64,000 bases of DNA from JAHKLT01 sp046197865 (GCF_046197865.1 NZ_CP166990.1:62001-126000); one strand, 5' to 3'; counted from the first letter of the stretch, positions 10,040 through 19,222 are shown. A program made the numbers and translations. The notes: generated by a model not told the origin, from the sequence alone.

Positions 10040-10430
10040 CTTCTAAAATTTTTGCATGACGAGCTTCATCTTTTGAGCTGTCATAGAAGAAGTTTTTAGC
10101 ATCATCAATTTGTTCTTTTTGGCATGCTTCAGCAGCATCATGTTTTTCTTGGTTTGCCATCTTTTCACCTTCTAACATCATTTCGAGGTTTTCTTTTAAA
10201 GTTGGCTTAATAACACCATTCATTTCAGCAAATCTAGCTGCATGTTCAGCTTCTTCCCATGCTAATCTTTTAAGTACTTCAGCTATTTCTCCATAACCTT
10301 CTCTTGAAGCTTGTCTACTCATTGCAAGATACATTCCAACTTCTTGGGTTTCTCCCATAAAGTTATTTTGTACTTCTTTTTCAACTGCCGTGTCTTTTGT
10401 TATTCCAATTTTATGTTCATATTTTACCAT
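10017..10430 (-). CDS. Rubrerythrin-like diiron protein, no rubredoxin domain
   Basis: A 137-residue ferritin-like four-helix protein. Diiron ligand motifs are visible: a Glu in GETQEVGMYLA near residue 27-30, ExxH at E60-H63 (WEEAEHAARFAE) and ExxH at E122-H125 (KDEARHAK). It stops after the helical domain, so it lacks the C-terminal rubredoxin domain of classical rubrerythrin and would need an outside electron donor. Rubrerythrins reduce hydrogen peroxide. It lies 70 bases downstream of the FprA gene on the same strand, mirroring the oxygen-defence operons of other Methanobacteriales. Confidence 0.9.
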   Translation of the reverse strand: MVKYEHKIGITKDTAVEKEVQNNFMGETQEVGMYLAMSRQASREGYGEIAEVLKRLAWEEAEHAARFAEMNGVIKPTLKENLEMMLEGEKMANQEKHDAAEACQKEQIDDAKNFFYDSSKDEARHAKILEGILERYF

Positions 10431-10500
10431 ATTCTAAACTCTCCATTTTTTTATATTTAATTTTATCTTTATATATTTTTCTCACTTTAAAAATATTTTA

Positions 10501-11727
10501 TTAAAGTTTTTTAGCTTCTTCAACTAATTGTTGACCTAATTTGAAACTATCTGTTTCTTCTTCATTTGTTGGAACATATTTAATTTCTTGTTCATTAATT
10601 ACATTAAATCCATAATCAGATATTTCTTCAGCTAATTTTTTAGGTGCCCCACCTTTACCTCCCATAGATCCAAAGGTCACAGCAGCTCTTTCAATTCCAG
10701 TCCTTTCAAATCTTAAACCTTTTAAATAATAAATTATATCAGCTATACTTGGATAAGGTTCATCATTTATTGTTGGTGCTCCAATAGCTATTGCTTTACT
10801 TGTTAAGATACTTTTTACAATTTCACTTCTTTCATCTTCATGCAAATAGAACATTTCAACTTCATATCCACTATCAATAACTCCTTCAGCTATTTCATGA
10901 GCCATTTTTTGAGTAGAATAATGCATAGTATCGTAAATTATTGTTACTTTATCTTCACATTTTCCTGTAGCCCATTCACTATAAGCACCAATAATTTTCA
11001 TAGGGTCTGTCCAAATTTGTCCATGTGATGGTGCAATAATTTTTATCTGTTCAAGTAATCCCATATCTGTTATTTCAGTAAATTTTTTAAGAACTAAATG
11101 TGATAATGGAGTTATTAAGTTTGCAAAGAACTTTTTAGCTGCATCCATTAAGACATATTCTGGAATTTCTTTATCATATCTTTTAGAACAACATAAATGT
11201 TGACCAAATGCATCATTTGGGAATAATATTCCATCATCGACGAGTAATGTAAACATACTATCTGGCCAATGTAATAAAAATGCATCTAAAAATGCTAAAG
11301 TTTTTTCTCCTACTTTTAATTGATCTCCTGTTCCTACTGTTATAAAATTAGCATTTTTAAGTACTGGGAAATGTTTAATTAAACCATCTACAGCTATTTT
11401 ACTACAGTATATTGGTGCGTTTGGGAATCTTTTATGTAAATCAGGTAATACGCCACTATGATCAAGTTCAATATGGTTTTGTATAATATAATCTACTTCT
11501 ACTTCTGTTTTTCCTTCTTGAACAAATGCATCTTCAATACGTGCCATCATTTCTTTTGTTTTTCCAGGATATGCATTATCTATGATTGCAACTTCGTCAC
11601 CATCAAAAATAATATATGCATTGTATGTTGTTCCATCTAATGTATAACCATGATAAGTTCTAATGTCCCAATCGAGGACTCCTATCCAGTATACTCCTTC
11701 TCCAATTTTTTTTGCTTTTGCATTCAT
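10501..11727 (-). CDS. fprA: A-type flavoprotein, F420H2 oxidase (FprA/FpaA)
   Basis: Reduces oxygen to water with F420H2, a known oxygen defence in Methanobrevibacter and relatives. The 408 residues comprise a metallo-beta-lactamase diiron domain (H85, E87, D89, H90 in QNHIELDH; later LLHWPDSM, NDAFGQH and PSHGQIWTDP) and a C-terminal flavodoxin domain from about residue 258 (IIYDTMHYSTQKMA; SMGGKGGAPKK). It is transcribed divergently from the MsvR-type regulator. A TATA box (11771-11780, leftward) and an MsvR-like box (11781-11796) sit just upstream. The rubrerythrin-like gene follows. Confidence 0.95.
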   Translation of the reverse strand: MNAKAKKIGEGVYWIGVLDWDIRTYHGYTLDGTTYNAYIIFDGDEVAIIDNAYPGKTKEMMARIEDAFVQEGKTEVEVDYIIQNHIELDHSGVLPDLHKRFPNAPIYCSKIAVDGLIKHFPVLKNANFITVGTGDQLKVGEKTLAFLDAFLLHWPDSMFTLLVDDGILFPNDAFGQHLCCSKRYDKEIPEYVLMDAAKKFFANLITPLSHLVLKKFTEITDMGLLEQIKIIAPSHGQIWTDPMKIIGAYSEWATGKCEDKVTIIYDTMHYSTQKMAHEIAEGVIDSGYEVEMFYLHEDERSEIVKSILTSKAIAIGAPTINDEPYPSIADIIYYLKGLRFERTGIERAAVTFGSMGGKGGAPKKLAEEISDYGFNVINEQEIKYVPTNEEETDSFKLGQQLVEEAKKL

Positions 11728-11770
11728 GATTTCAACTCTTTTAATTTATACTATTATATTATTTTTCATC

Positions 11771-11780
11771 ATTTATATAA
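11771..11780 (-). promoter_or_regulatory. TATA box of fprA
   Basis: Read leftward this is TTATATAAAT, a good archaeal TATA box 44-53 bases upstream of the fprA ATG. It directly adjoins the MsvR-like box, so a protein bound there would contact the position of TBP and TFB. Confidence 0.6.
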
Positions 11781-11796
11781 TTTGTTAATTTACGAA
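11781..11796. promoter_or_regulatory. Candidate MsvR binding box between fprA and msvR
   Basis: TTTGTTAATTTACGAA fits the inverted repeat TTCGTA-N4-TACGAA that I recall from Methanothermobacter MsvR: the right half matches 6 of 6 and the left half 4 of 6, with exact 4-base spacing. It is the only such match I see in the 255-base gap between the divergent fprA and the V4R regulator. Its place beside the fprA TATA box suggests control of fprA. Binding itself is inferred. Confidence 0.6.
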
Positions 11797-11982
11797 CAGT
11801 TTTTTGTTTTATTGTTTTTTTATTTACTAATATAATTTTACAGTTATACAGTTTTATAATAATTTATAATTTATTTATGTGGATATTCATATCTTTTATT
11901 TTTTTTAATTATCTTAAAAAAATAAAACCATAAATATTTAAATAACATATAATAAAACTTTTATTATATTGAGGTTGTTTAG

Positions 11983-12765
11983 ATGAATACTAATGAAAAC
12001 TATATTAAACAAAAACCAATCCAAATTTTTTCAGGGCATGAATTATCTAATGATGTAAATGTTATAAAAAGTGAAGTAAAATTAACTATTTTAGAAATGC
12101 TTAAAACAAAACACATGGAATTTGATGAAATTGTTAAAAACACAGGCAAATCTAAATCTACAGTTTCTGTACATCTTAAAGATTTAAGAGAAAAAGGAAT
12201 TATTTCATTTAAAGTTAATCCTTCAGATAGCCGTAAGAAAATATTTCATTTAAATTCAAGATTTTTAGGATCAATTAACACATCATCTCCAATTGAAATT
12301 GAAGAGAGAAAAAAAGAATATTTAATAGATAATATATTAAATAAAGATGATTTTGAATTTTCTTTATTATTATTCCATACTCTTAGATCAAGTTTAATTC
12401 AAGAAGGAGTTAATATAGATCCAATTTTACATGATACTGGATTAAGCATTGGTAATGCAATTTTTGAAAAATTATATGATGAAACATTTGATAAATTTTT
12501 AGCTAATGTATCTGAATTTTGGCAAAATCAAGGCCTTGGAATTATTTCAGTTGATATTGGTCAAATAATTAAAATAACTTCTGTTGATTGTTTCGAATGT
12601 GGATTATTACCAAAAACAGGTAAACCTGCATGTTTTTTAGATGCAGGAATTATTGAAGCTTTATTTTCAAATTATTTTGGATTCCCTGTAGATGTTATTG
12701 AAGTACAATGTTATACTATGGGTGATGGACAATGTACTTTTGAAGTTGAACCGAAAAAAAGCTAA
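11983..12765 (+). CDS. msvR: MsvR-type redox regulator (ArsR-like HTH plus V4R domain)
   Basis: A 260-residue DNA-binding protein. Residues about 28-95 form an ArsR-type winged helix (KSTVSVHLKDLREKGII), and about 115-257 form a V4R domain with the typical end CYTMGDGQCTFEV. Five cysteines fall in the V4R part (C203, C206, C217, C243, C251); in the Methanothermobacter homologue cysteines act in redox sensing. The gene is divergent from fprA, the same arrangement as msvR/fpaA in Methanothermobacter. The start has GAGGTTG at 11971-11977 as ribosome site. The gene ends flush against cbiL, with a shared hairpin. Confidence 0.88.
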   Translation: MNTNENYIKQKPIQIFSGHELSNDVNVIKSEVKLTILEMLKTKHMEFDEIVKNTGKSKSTVSVHLKDLREKGIISFKVNPSDSRKKIFHLNSRFLGSINTSSPIEIEERKKEYLIDNILNKDDFEFSLLLFHTLRSSLIQEGVNIDPILHDTGLSIGNAIFEKLYDETFDKFLANVSEFWQNQGLGIISVDIGQIIKITSVDCFECGLLPKTGKPACFLDAGIIEALFSNYFGFPVDVIEVQCYTMGDGQCTFEVEPKKS

Positions 12766-12784
12766 TTACTTAGCTTCTTTTTTT
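12754..12784. terminator. Bidirectional terminator holding both stop codons of msvR and cbiL
   Basis: AAGCTAA (12759-12765) pairs perfectly with TTAGCTT (12770-12776) around a TTAC loop. The stem contains the msvR stop, and the cbiL stop lies in the loop border. On the plus strand a seven-T run follows (12778-12784); on the minus strand the A run 12754-12760 gives a seven-U tract. One element thus can end transcription from both sides with no spacer. Confidence 0.7.
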
Positions 12785-13476
12785 AATTTTATTATTGATG
12801 TACATAAATAAGGTTTATCTTTTGAAAAACCTTCTATTACTTTTTCTTCTGCACGACTTGCATTTTCAACAGATAATATTTCTTTTTCACCTTCTTTAGA
12901 ATGTATTAAGTTTTCTAACTCTTCACTATTACGTGAAGTTTTCATTAAAACTATTGTATCACTATATTCTAAAACTTGGTTTAATCTATCATCTATTTTC
13001 GGAACTATTGATAAAATTTCATTTTTTTCAACTAATGGTTTATTTATACTTGATGCACATGCAGTAAACGAGGTTATTCCTGGAATTATCTCTGTTTCAT
13101 AGTCTTTATCTAAAATTTTTTGAACATAAGAAAATGTACTAAAAATTGATGGGTCTCCAAGTGTTATAAATGCAACATCTTTTCCTTTATTTAAATAATC
13201 AGAAATTAACATTGATGCTTCTGCCCAATATCTCTCTAATTTTTTTTCATCTTCTAGCATTGGGAAAATCGGTTCAATTACCATTAATTTTTTATAATCT
13301 TCTCTTTCTTCTAAGATAGGTTTTGCAATTGATAAAGCTATACTCTCTTTTTCTTTTGATGAACGTGGTGAACATACTACATTAACTTTTTTTAATATTT
13401 TTGATGCTTTTATTGTTAAAAGTTCACTATCTCCAGGTCCCACACCAATTCCATATAATTTACCTTTTTTACTCAT
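12766..13476 (-). CDS. cbiL: Cobalt-factor II / precorrin-2 C20-methyltransferase
   Basis: SAM-dependent methyltransferase of the tetrapyrrole (CobI/CbiL) family that methylates C20 of (cobalt-)precorrin-2 on the way to cobalamin, needed for corrinoid methyl transfer. 236 residues. The N-terminal GIGVGPGDSELLT near residue 10, TLGDPSIFSTF near 105 and GITSFTAC near 133 are family signatures. It has no visible operon partner; cbiE lies 12 kb away. Its stop codon abuts the stop of msvR within a shared hairpin. Confidence 0.92.
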   Translation of the reverse strand: MSKKGKLYGIGVGPGDSELLTIKASKILKKVNVVCSPRSSKEKESIALSIAKPILEEREDYKKLMVIEPIFPMLEDEKKLERYWAEASMLISDYLNKGKDVAFITLGDPSIFSTFSYVQKILDKDYETEIIPGITSFTACASSINKPLVEKNEILSIVPKIDDRLNQVLEYSDTIVLMKTSRNSEELENLIHSKEGEKEILSVENASRAEEKVIEGFSKDKPYLCTSIIKLKKEAK

Positions 13477-13561
13477 ATAATCACAATTTTATTATTTGTG
13501 TTTTTCTTTTCAAATACACTTACTGTAATTTATTTATATTATACCAAATAATATAAGTGTA

Positions 13562-15397
13562 ATGTCTAATTCTATTTTCTGTCCTAATTGTTCAATGATG
13601 AAAAGCAACTGTATATGCGATAATGAAAGCTCCAAAAACACTAATAACAATATATTCTCAAAAAATGAAGATGAAAATAATCTTTTTTCATATAAATCAA
13701 ATGAAACAAATATTGTTGAAGAAATTCCAGATGTATATTCTTTAGAAGATCATAAATTATCTGATGAGAGAGTACTACAACTTAAAAAAGATTTTCCAAA
13801 TATTGATGAGGAAATTATTGAAAATTTTCCTTTTAATGAACCAAGAATTGGCCAATTTAATATTATTCAGGATATTGTAGATGCTATTAACAAAGGATTT
13901 AAATACATAATTCTTGAAGCAGGTACTGGTACTGGAAAATCTGTAATAGCTGCAACTCTTGCAAAAATGTGTGAATCTGCATATATATTTACAATGACAA
14001 AACAACTTCAAGCTCAATATATGCAGGATTTCGATTTTCCTCTTGTTAAAGGTAGGGGTAACTTCTATTGTCTTCAAGATAATTTAGACTCTACTTGTGA
14101 TATTGGAACTTGTAAAACAACACCTACTTCAAGTAAGTTTTTCTGCCAATATGGAGTTGGAAAAAATCCTACACTTGATAGTAAAGAAGCATTTGAAGAT
14201 TCATTTGGTGGATCTATTTTTTATAATTCAGATTCACATTGTCATTACTGGCAACAAAAATCTAATTCTATTAACTCTCCTATTACTTTAATGAATTATG
14301 ATTATGGAATTTTAGAATTAAACTATGTTAAACACTTTCCAAAAAGATCTCTTCTTATTTTAGATGAAGCACATAATATTGAAGATAAGCTAATGAGAAC
14401 AATGGAAGTTAATATATATAATAAGCGTCTTGAAAAAGATATAGGTAAAGCTATTAGCCCAAATACTTTAAAAAATGGAAATGTATCTGATTGGATTGTT
14501 GAGGTGGAAGCTATTTATGATGCTTATAAAGAGATCGATACCAAAGATTTAAATAAAAACAAAGCTGATAGAATCAACTCAACAATAGCTAGTCTTAAAC
14601 AATTATGTGATAATCTTGAAAAAGAACCTAATAATTGGGTTATTGATGCAGATGAATTTGGAGTATCTTTTAAACCATTAAGAGTTCATCAATATGCTAA
14701 AGATTATTTACTTAGACATGGTGATGTTTGTCTATTTTTAAGTGCCACAGTTTTATCTCATAAAATGTTTTCTAAATGGTTAGGATTAAATCCAAATGAA
14801 GTTTATCATATAAAAGTAGATAGTCCTTTTGAAGCAGAAAATCGTCCAGTTGAATTAAAACTTGCAGGTAAAATGTCTGCAAATAGAATTAAAACTACTG
14901 CACCAAAAACTATTGATATATTAAAAGAAATACTTGAAAAACATAAAAATGATAAAGGATTAATACATACTCACAGCTATAAATGTCAAAATTATATTAA
15001 TAGAAATTTATTTAATTCTAGATTAATTTCTCATACAACTAATAATAGAGAAACAGTTTTAAAACATTTTGAAGAAGATGAAAATCCATTAGTATTAGTT
15101 TCTCCTTCTATGAGTGAAGGTGTTGATTTACCTTATGATAAATGTCGATTCCAAATAATTTATAAAATTCCTTTCCCTTATTTAGGAGATAAACAAGTAA
15201 ATTTAAGGCGAAAAAAAGATCAAAGATGGTATGCTTATAAAACTGTAATGACTCTTATGCAAGCATATGGTAGAGGAATGAGAGCTGAAGATGATTCTTG
15301 TTATACATACATTTTAGATAGTGATATTAACATGATTTTTAAAAGTCCAATGTATAAATCATTAATACCAGAATTCTTTAAAGAAGCTATTATATAA
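13562..15397 (+). CDS. XPD/DinG-like superfamily 2 DNA helicase
   Basis: A 611-residue 5'-to-3' type helicase of the Rad3/XPD/DinG group. Walker A is GTGTGKS near residues 121-127, the DEAH box is LDEAHN near 268, and the C-terminal motifs are SPSMSEGVDLP and QAYGRGMRAEDD. Cysteines in GRGNFYCLQDN, STCDIGTC, FFCQYG and HCHYW between motifs I and II fit an iron-sulfur cluster site. The extreme N-terminus carries a small zinc-binding pattern (CPNC and CICD), unlike typical XPD. Probable repair role; the exact orthologue is not certain. It probably forms a single-gene unit. Confidence 0.88.
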   Translation: MSNSIFCPNCSMMKSNCICDNESSKNTNNNIFSKNEDENNLFSYKSNETNIVEEIPDVYSLEDHKLSDERVLQLKKDFPNIDEEIIENFPFNEPRIGQFNIIQDIVDAINKGFKYIILEAGTGTGKSVIAATLAKMCESAYIFTMTKQLQAQYMQDFDFPLVKGRGNFYCLQDNLDSTCDIGTCKTTPTSSKFFCQYGVGKNPTLDSKEAFEDSFGGSIFYNSDSHCHYWQQKSNSINSPITLMNYDYGILELNYVKHFPKRSLLILDEAHNIEDKLMRTMEVNIYNKRLEKDIGKAISPNTLKNGNVSDWIVEVEAIYDAYKEIDTKDLNKNKADRINSTIASLKQLCDNLEKEPNNWVIDADEFGVSFKPLRVHQYAKDYLLRHGDVCLFLSATVLSHKMFSKWLGLNPNEVYHIKVDSPFEAENRPVELKLAGKMSANRIKTTAPKTIDILKEILEKHKNDKGLIHTHSYKCQNYINRNLFNSRLISHTTNNRETVLKHFEEDENPLVLVSPSMSEGVDLPYDKCRFQIIYKIPFPYLGDKQVNLRRKKDQRWYAYKTVMTLMQAYGRGMRAEDDSCYTYILDSDINMIFKSPMYKSLIPEFFKEAII

Positions 15398-15481
15398 TCA
15401 AAAATTTCAGAAAATAATAAATATGTGTTTTATAATAACTAAGTTATAAGCTTTAAAAACATATGTGATTGATGGTTAATA

Positions 15482-17704
15482 ATGAATTTTTTAAAAAATA
15501 ACTTTAATAAAAAAGATATATTCTTTATCTCATTAATTACATTAGGTTTAACATTACTAACACAAGTTTATGTAATTTTAGTAGAACGTTCTTCATTTTT
15601 ATATGGACTTTCACCAATGGATGCTTTACTTAGTTTACAACACTTTATTTCAATTAAACAGCTATTACTTTTTTTCTTTATATTTTTTATAATTGTATTT
15701 CTACTATATAAATCGAATATTAGAAAAAGAACTTTATATTATTGTTATAATTATAGATATGTCTTAGCTGGTATTTTTCTATTATTAGGTGTTATTTTTG
15801 AGATTCATGGATCATCTATAGCTCAACTTAATTTATCTACATTAGAACACAACCCTATTTTTGGTATTGTCCGTACAATTAAAATTGATGAGTTTGAAGT
15901 TAATACTCCATTTGCATTATCTCAATATTACAATAACTTTGCTTATTTTAGTGACATTGTTAGAGCTACAACTACTGATATGTTTATTTTATATGGACAA
16001 CCGGTATGGGATATAGCTATTATTTTTAATCCTTTCCAATGGGGTTATTTATTTTTACCACAAGGTCAAGGTCTATCTTTTTATTGGTGTAGTCGTTTTA
16101 TTCTTTTATTTTTAGTTAGTTTTGAAATGGGTTTAATATTAACTGAAAAAAATAAAACTATTGCATTAGCTTATGCAATACTTGTTGTACTTTCTCCAAT
16201 TGTTCAATGGTGGTATAGTGTTAATTGCCTAGTTGAAATGCTATTTTGGGCTCAATTAGCTATAATTTTAATAAATCAATACATGACTACTAATGATTAT
16301 AAAAGACGTTTAATTTGCGCATTAGGTATGATTTTATGTACTGGAGGTTATATTCTCGCAGTATACCCTGCATGGCAAGTTCCATTGTTTTATATATTTT
16401 TAGTATTAGCAATTTGGATTGTAAGAAAAAATTGGAGTAAATTTCAATTTAATAAAAAAGATGCACTTTTAATTGCTTTGTTTGTAGCTATTACAGCTAT
16501 TTTAGTTTGTTATGTTTTACTTAAATCTCAAGATGCTATTCTTGCCCAACTTAACACAGTTTATCCTGGTCTAAGAAGATATTATGGTGGACCAGATATA
16601 TATTGGAGAAGTGCTGATCCATATTGGGTATTTGATTATATGAGGAATATATTTTATCCTTTTAGCCCTAATGAAATTGGTGCTAGAATATCTTTAACTT
16701 ATTTCATATCATTTTTCCCAATGGGGATAATATTCTATTCACTTATAACTTTTGTACAAAAAAAGAAAGATTTCCTTCTTAATCTTTTAATAGCTCTTTA
16801 TGCTTTGTTTATATTATATTATCTTTTTACTTTCCCAGAAATTATTGGAAAAATTACCCTTATGGATAAATCAATGAGTTTGCGTTTCTTATTAATAATA
16901 ACTTTCTTAGATCTTATAATTTTTATTAGATCTATTTCTATTATAGGTAAAATAGAATTTAAGTTTCTATCTAAATTTAAAAATAGAGTTATTAGTGATT
17001 ATTCTAAGTTTAGTTTGATTCTAAGTTGTTTAATAGTAGGTTCTGTTTTAGCTATTGCATTCCATGGTCTTGGATTTAAATTTTATACAACAATCATGTT
17101 AATAGTAGCATTTATAGTATTTAGCATCACATTTTATTTCATTTTAAATATTGGAAATAATAAAAAATACCAAATTGGTTTTCTTATTAGTGTAATATTT
17201 ATTTCAATGTGTGCAGGTTCATTAGTTAATCCTGTTGAAAGTGGATTAGATTATTATTTTGAACAACCAATAACTCAAAAAATTGCAGACATTGTTGAAG
17301 AAGATCCTAATGCTATATGGGTTATAGAAGGCCATGAACTTTATCTTGGTGAAACTATTCCTGTAGGGGCTCGCACATTAAATTCTGTTAACACATATCC
17401 TAATTTAGATTTATGGTCGAAATTAGATCCGAATAATGAGTCTTACGAGGTTTGGAATAGATATGCACTTTTAAAAATAGTATTTAAAGATAGTGCTCCA
17501 ACGATTATAGAAGTACCTTCGGATTTGGGCCTTCAAAAATCTCACTATGTTGTTTTAATATTAGATACAAATGACATGAAAAAGTTAAATATTACATATA
17601 TTTTGACTTATGAAGATTTATCTACACTTTCAAATGAAAATGTAACGTTTAATAGAATTGACGGAGATAATGGAGTTAATATCTATAAAGTAACTTATAA
17701 ATAA
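15482..17704 (+). CDS. Large polytopic membrane protein, unknown function
   Basis: 740 residues with about 13 hydrophobic segments and a non-membrane C-terminal region from about residue 585, which probably faces outside. A long extracellular-looking loop after the third helix contains HGSSIAQL and FGIVRTIKIDEF. The layout is that of YfhO- or GT-C-like membrane proteins involved in cell-surface glycans, but I see no clear catalytic motif, so no function is claimed. It begins 84 bases after the helicase with only a weak ribosome site. A GNAT gene converges on its end. Confidence 0.75.
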   Translation: MNFLKNNFNKKDIFFISLITLGLTLLTQVYVILVERSSFLYGLSPMDALLSLQHFISIKQLLLFFFIFFIIVFLLYKSNIRKRTLYYCYNYRYVLAGIFLLLGVIFEIHGSSIAQLNLSTLEHNPIFGIVRTIKIDEFEVNTPFALSQYYNNFAYFSDIVRATTTDMFILYGQPVWDIAIIFNPFQWGYLFLPQGQGLSFYWCSRFILLFLVSFEMGLILTEKNKTIALAYAILVVLSPIVQWWYSVNCLVEMLFWAQLAIILINQYMTTNDYKRRLICALGMILCTGGYILAVYPAWQVPLFYIFLVLAIWIVRKNWSKFQFNKKDALLIALFVAITAILVCYVLLKSQDAILAQLNTVYPGLRRYYGGPDIYWRSADPYWVFDYMRNIFYPFSPNEIGARISLTYFISFFPMGIIFYSLITFVQKKKDFLLNLLIALYALFILYYLFTFPEIIGKITLMDKSMSLRFLLIITFLDLIIFIRSISIIGKIEFKFLSKFKNRVISDYSKFSLILSCLIVGSVLAIAFHGLGFKFYTTIMLIVAFIVFSITFYFILNIGNNKKYQIGFLISVIFISMCAGSLVNPVESGLDYYFEQPITQKIADIVEEDPNAIWVIEGHELYLGETIPVGARTLNSVNTYPNLDLWSKLDPNNESYEVWNRYALLKIVFKDSAPTIIEVPSDLGLQKSHYVVLILDTNDMKKLNITYILTYEDLSTLSNENVTFNRIDGDNGVNIYKVTYK

Positions 17705-17713
17705 TATAATTGC

Positions 17714-18169
17714 TTATTTTAATTCTTTTTTCATACAAACAATATTTTCATCATCTTTAAATTCATCAAAATTTTCAATAATCTTATAATTTCTTTTTTT
17801 ATAAAAACTTATAGCTTTTGGTAATATACATCCAGTTTCTAAAAGAACTTTATTATATCCTAGACTTTTAGCATGATTTTCTAATTTTTTTAATATATTA
17901 CTTCCAATACCTTGATTTTGATATTCACTTAATACATAAAATTTTTTCATTTCTACTGTATTTTCATCATATATCTTAAAACTTCCACAAGCTATAGCTA
18001 TTTCATTATAATATGCTATACAAACATAATGTTTCTTTGTAATTTTATTAATATCTTGATATTGAAGTGCTAAATCTTTGTTTAAGCTAATATAATATTT
18101 TTCTAGTTTGTTAATCAAATTTTGAAAATCTAAGTTCTTATCATCCGTTAAAAGATATTTTATCTCCAT
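17714..18169 (-). CDS. GNAT-family N-acetyltransferase
   Basis: A 151-residue single-domain acetyltransferase. The acetyl-CoA loop is visible as NQGIGSNILKKLE (Q/R-x-x-G-x-G/A) near residues 98-110, preceded by the strand VEMKKFYVLSEY and followed by KVLLETG and FYKKRNYK, the normal end of the fold. The substrate cannot be deduced. It sits alone between two genes on the opposite strand, with its ATG at 18167-18169. Confidence 0.85.
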   Translation of the reverse strand: MEIKYLLTDDKNLDFQNLINKLEKYYISLNKDLALQYQDINKITKKHYVCIAYYNEIAIACGSFKIYDENTVEMKKFYVLSEYQNQGIGSNILKKLENHAKSLGYNKVLLETGCILPKAISFYKKRNYKIIENFDEFKDDENIVCMKKELK

Positions 18170-18257
18170 TTTATCACTTTAAATTTATGTAATAATTAAT
18201 TATTTAAGTATTGTTTTATAAACAACTTATTAATTTAAAATTTTGGAGTATATATTA

Positions 18258-19214
18258 ATGAAAGGAACATGGAAATTACAATTAAGATTATGGGCAGTAA
18301 TGCTTGTAATGTTTGGAATGGTTTATATTTTAATTACTTTAGTTGGTAACTTTTTAGGTTATGGTGGATTTTCATCATTTTATGTTATAACTGGACTTAT
18401 AGTAATTTTTGCACAATATTGGTTTTCACCAAGAATTGTTGAAAGCTCAATGAAAGTTAAGCCATTATCAGTTGAAGAAGCTCCTTATATTCATGAAATG
18501 GTAGAAGAATTAGCTAATAAAGCTAATATTCCTAAGCCAAAAATTGGAGTCTCAGAAGTTAATATGCCTAATGCTTTTGCATATGGTCGATCTAAAGGAA
18601 ATGGGCATGTTTGTATAACTAGAAGTCTTTTAGGTTTATTAGATAGAAATGAATTAAAAGCAGTTTTAGGTCATGAATTAGGCCATATTAAACATAATGA
18701 CATGGCAATAACTACAATAGTAAGTACAATCCCATTAATTTGTTATGGAATAGCTATTTCTTCTATGTTTTCAAGAAATGATAATAATAATTCTGGTTTA
18801 ATTACAATTTTTGCTTGGATTGCTTATTTTGTTGGTCAATTATTAGTACTTCTTGTATCTAGAATAAGAGAATATTATGCAGATGAAGCTAGTATTGAAC
18901 TTGGAAATAAACCAAGTGATTTAGCATCAGCTCTTTATAAATTAGTTTATGGGGCATCTAATACATCCGAAGAACAAATCAAAGATATTGAAGGAAGCAC
19001 TGCTTTCTTTTTAAATGATGTTCGTGATGCAGGAGAAGATATTAGGTCACTTCGTCAACTAGATATTGATAATGATGGTAAAATTAGTGATGCTGAAATG
19101 GATAGACTTAAAAATTCTGATGTTCATATTAAAGGCTCTGATAATCTTAAAGAATTAATGTCTACTCATCCTGATATGTTAAAAAGAGTCAAAAAGTTAG
19201 CTGATCTTCAATAG
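18258..19214 (+). CDS. htpX: HtpX-like membrane zinc protease with an EF-hand loop
   Basis: M48 metalloprotease of 318 residues that degrades damaged membrane proteins. Two membrane helices open the protein; HELGH is at 139-143 and the third zinc ligand lies in EYYADEAS (E205 region); the usual MSTHP-x4-R end is present. Between them, residues 269-280 (D-I-D-N-D-G-K-I-S-D-A-E, bases 19062-19097) match the 12-residue calcium loop of an EF-hand at every ligand position. I take ATG 18258, preceded by GGAG at 18245-18248, over the in-frame TTG at 18243. trmI follows 8 bases after the stop. Confidence 0.93.
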   Translation: MKGTWKLQLRLWAVMLVMFGMVYILITLVGNFLGYGGFSSFYVITGLIVIFAQYWFSPRIVESSMKVKPLSVEEAPYIHEMVEELANKANIPKPKIGVSEVNMPNAFAYGRSKGNGHVCITRSLLGLLDRNELKAVLGHELGHIKHNDMAITTIVSTIPLICYGIAISSMFSRNDNNNSGLITIFAWIAYFVGQLLVLLVSRIREYYADEASIELGNKPSDLASALYKLVYGASNTSEEQIKDIEGSTAFFLNDVRDAGEDIRSLRQLDIDNDGKISDAEMDRLKNSDVHIKGSDNLKELMSTHPDMLKRVKKLADLQ

Positions 19215-19222
19215 GTGATTTT

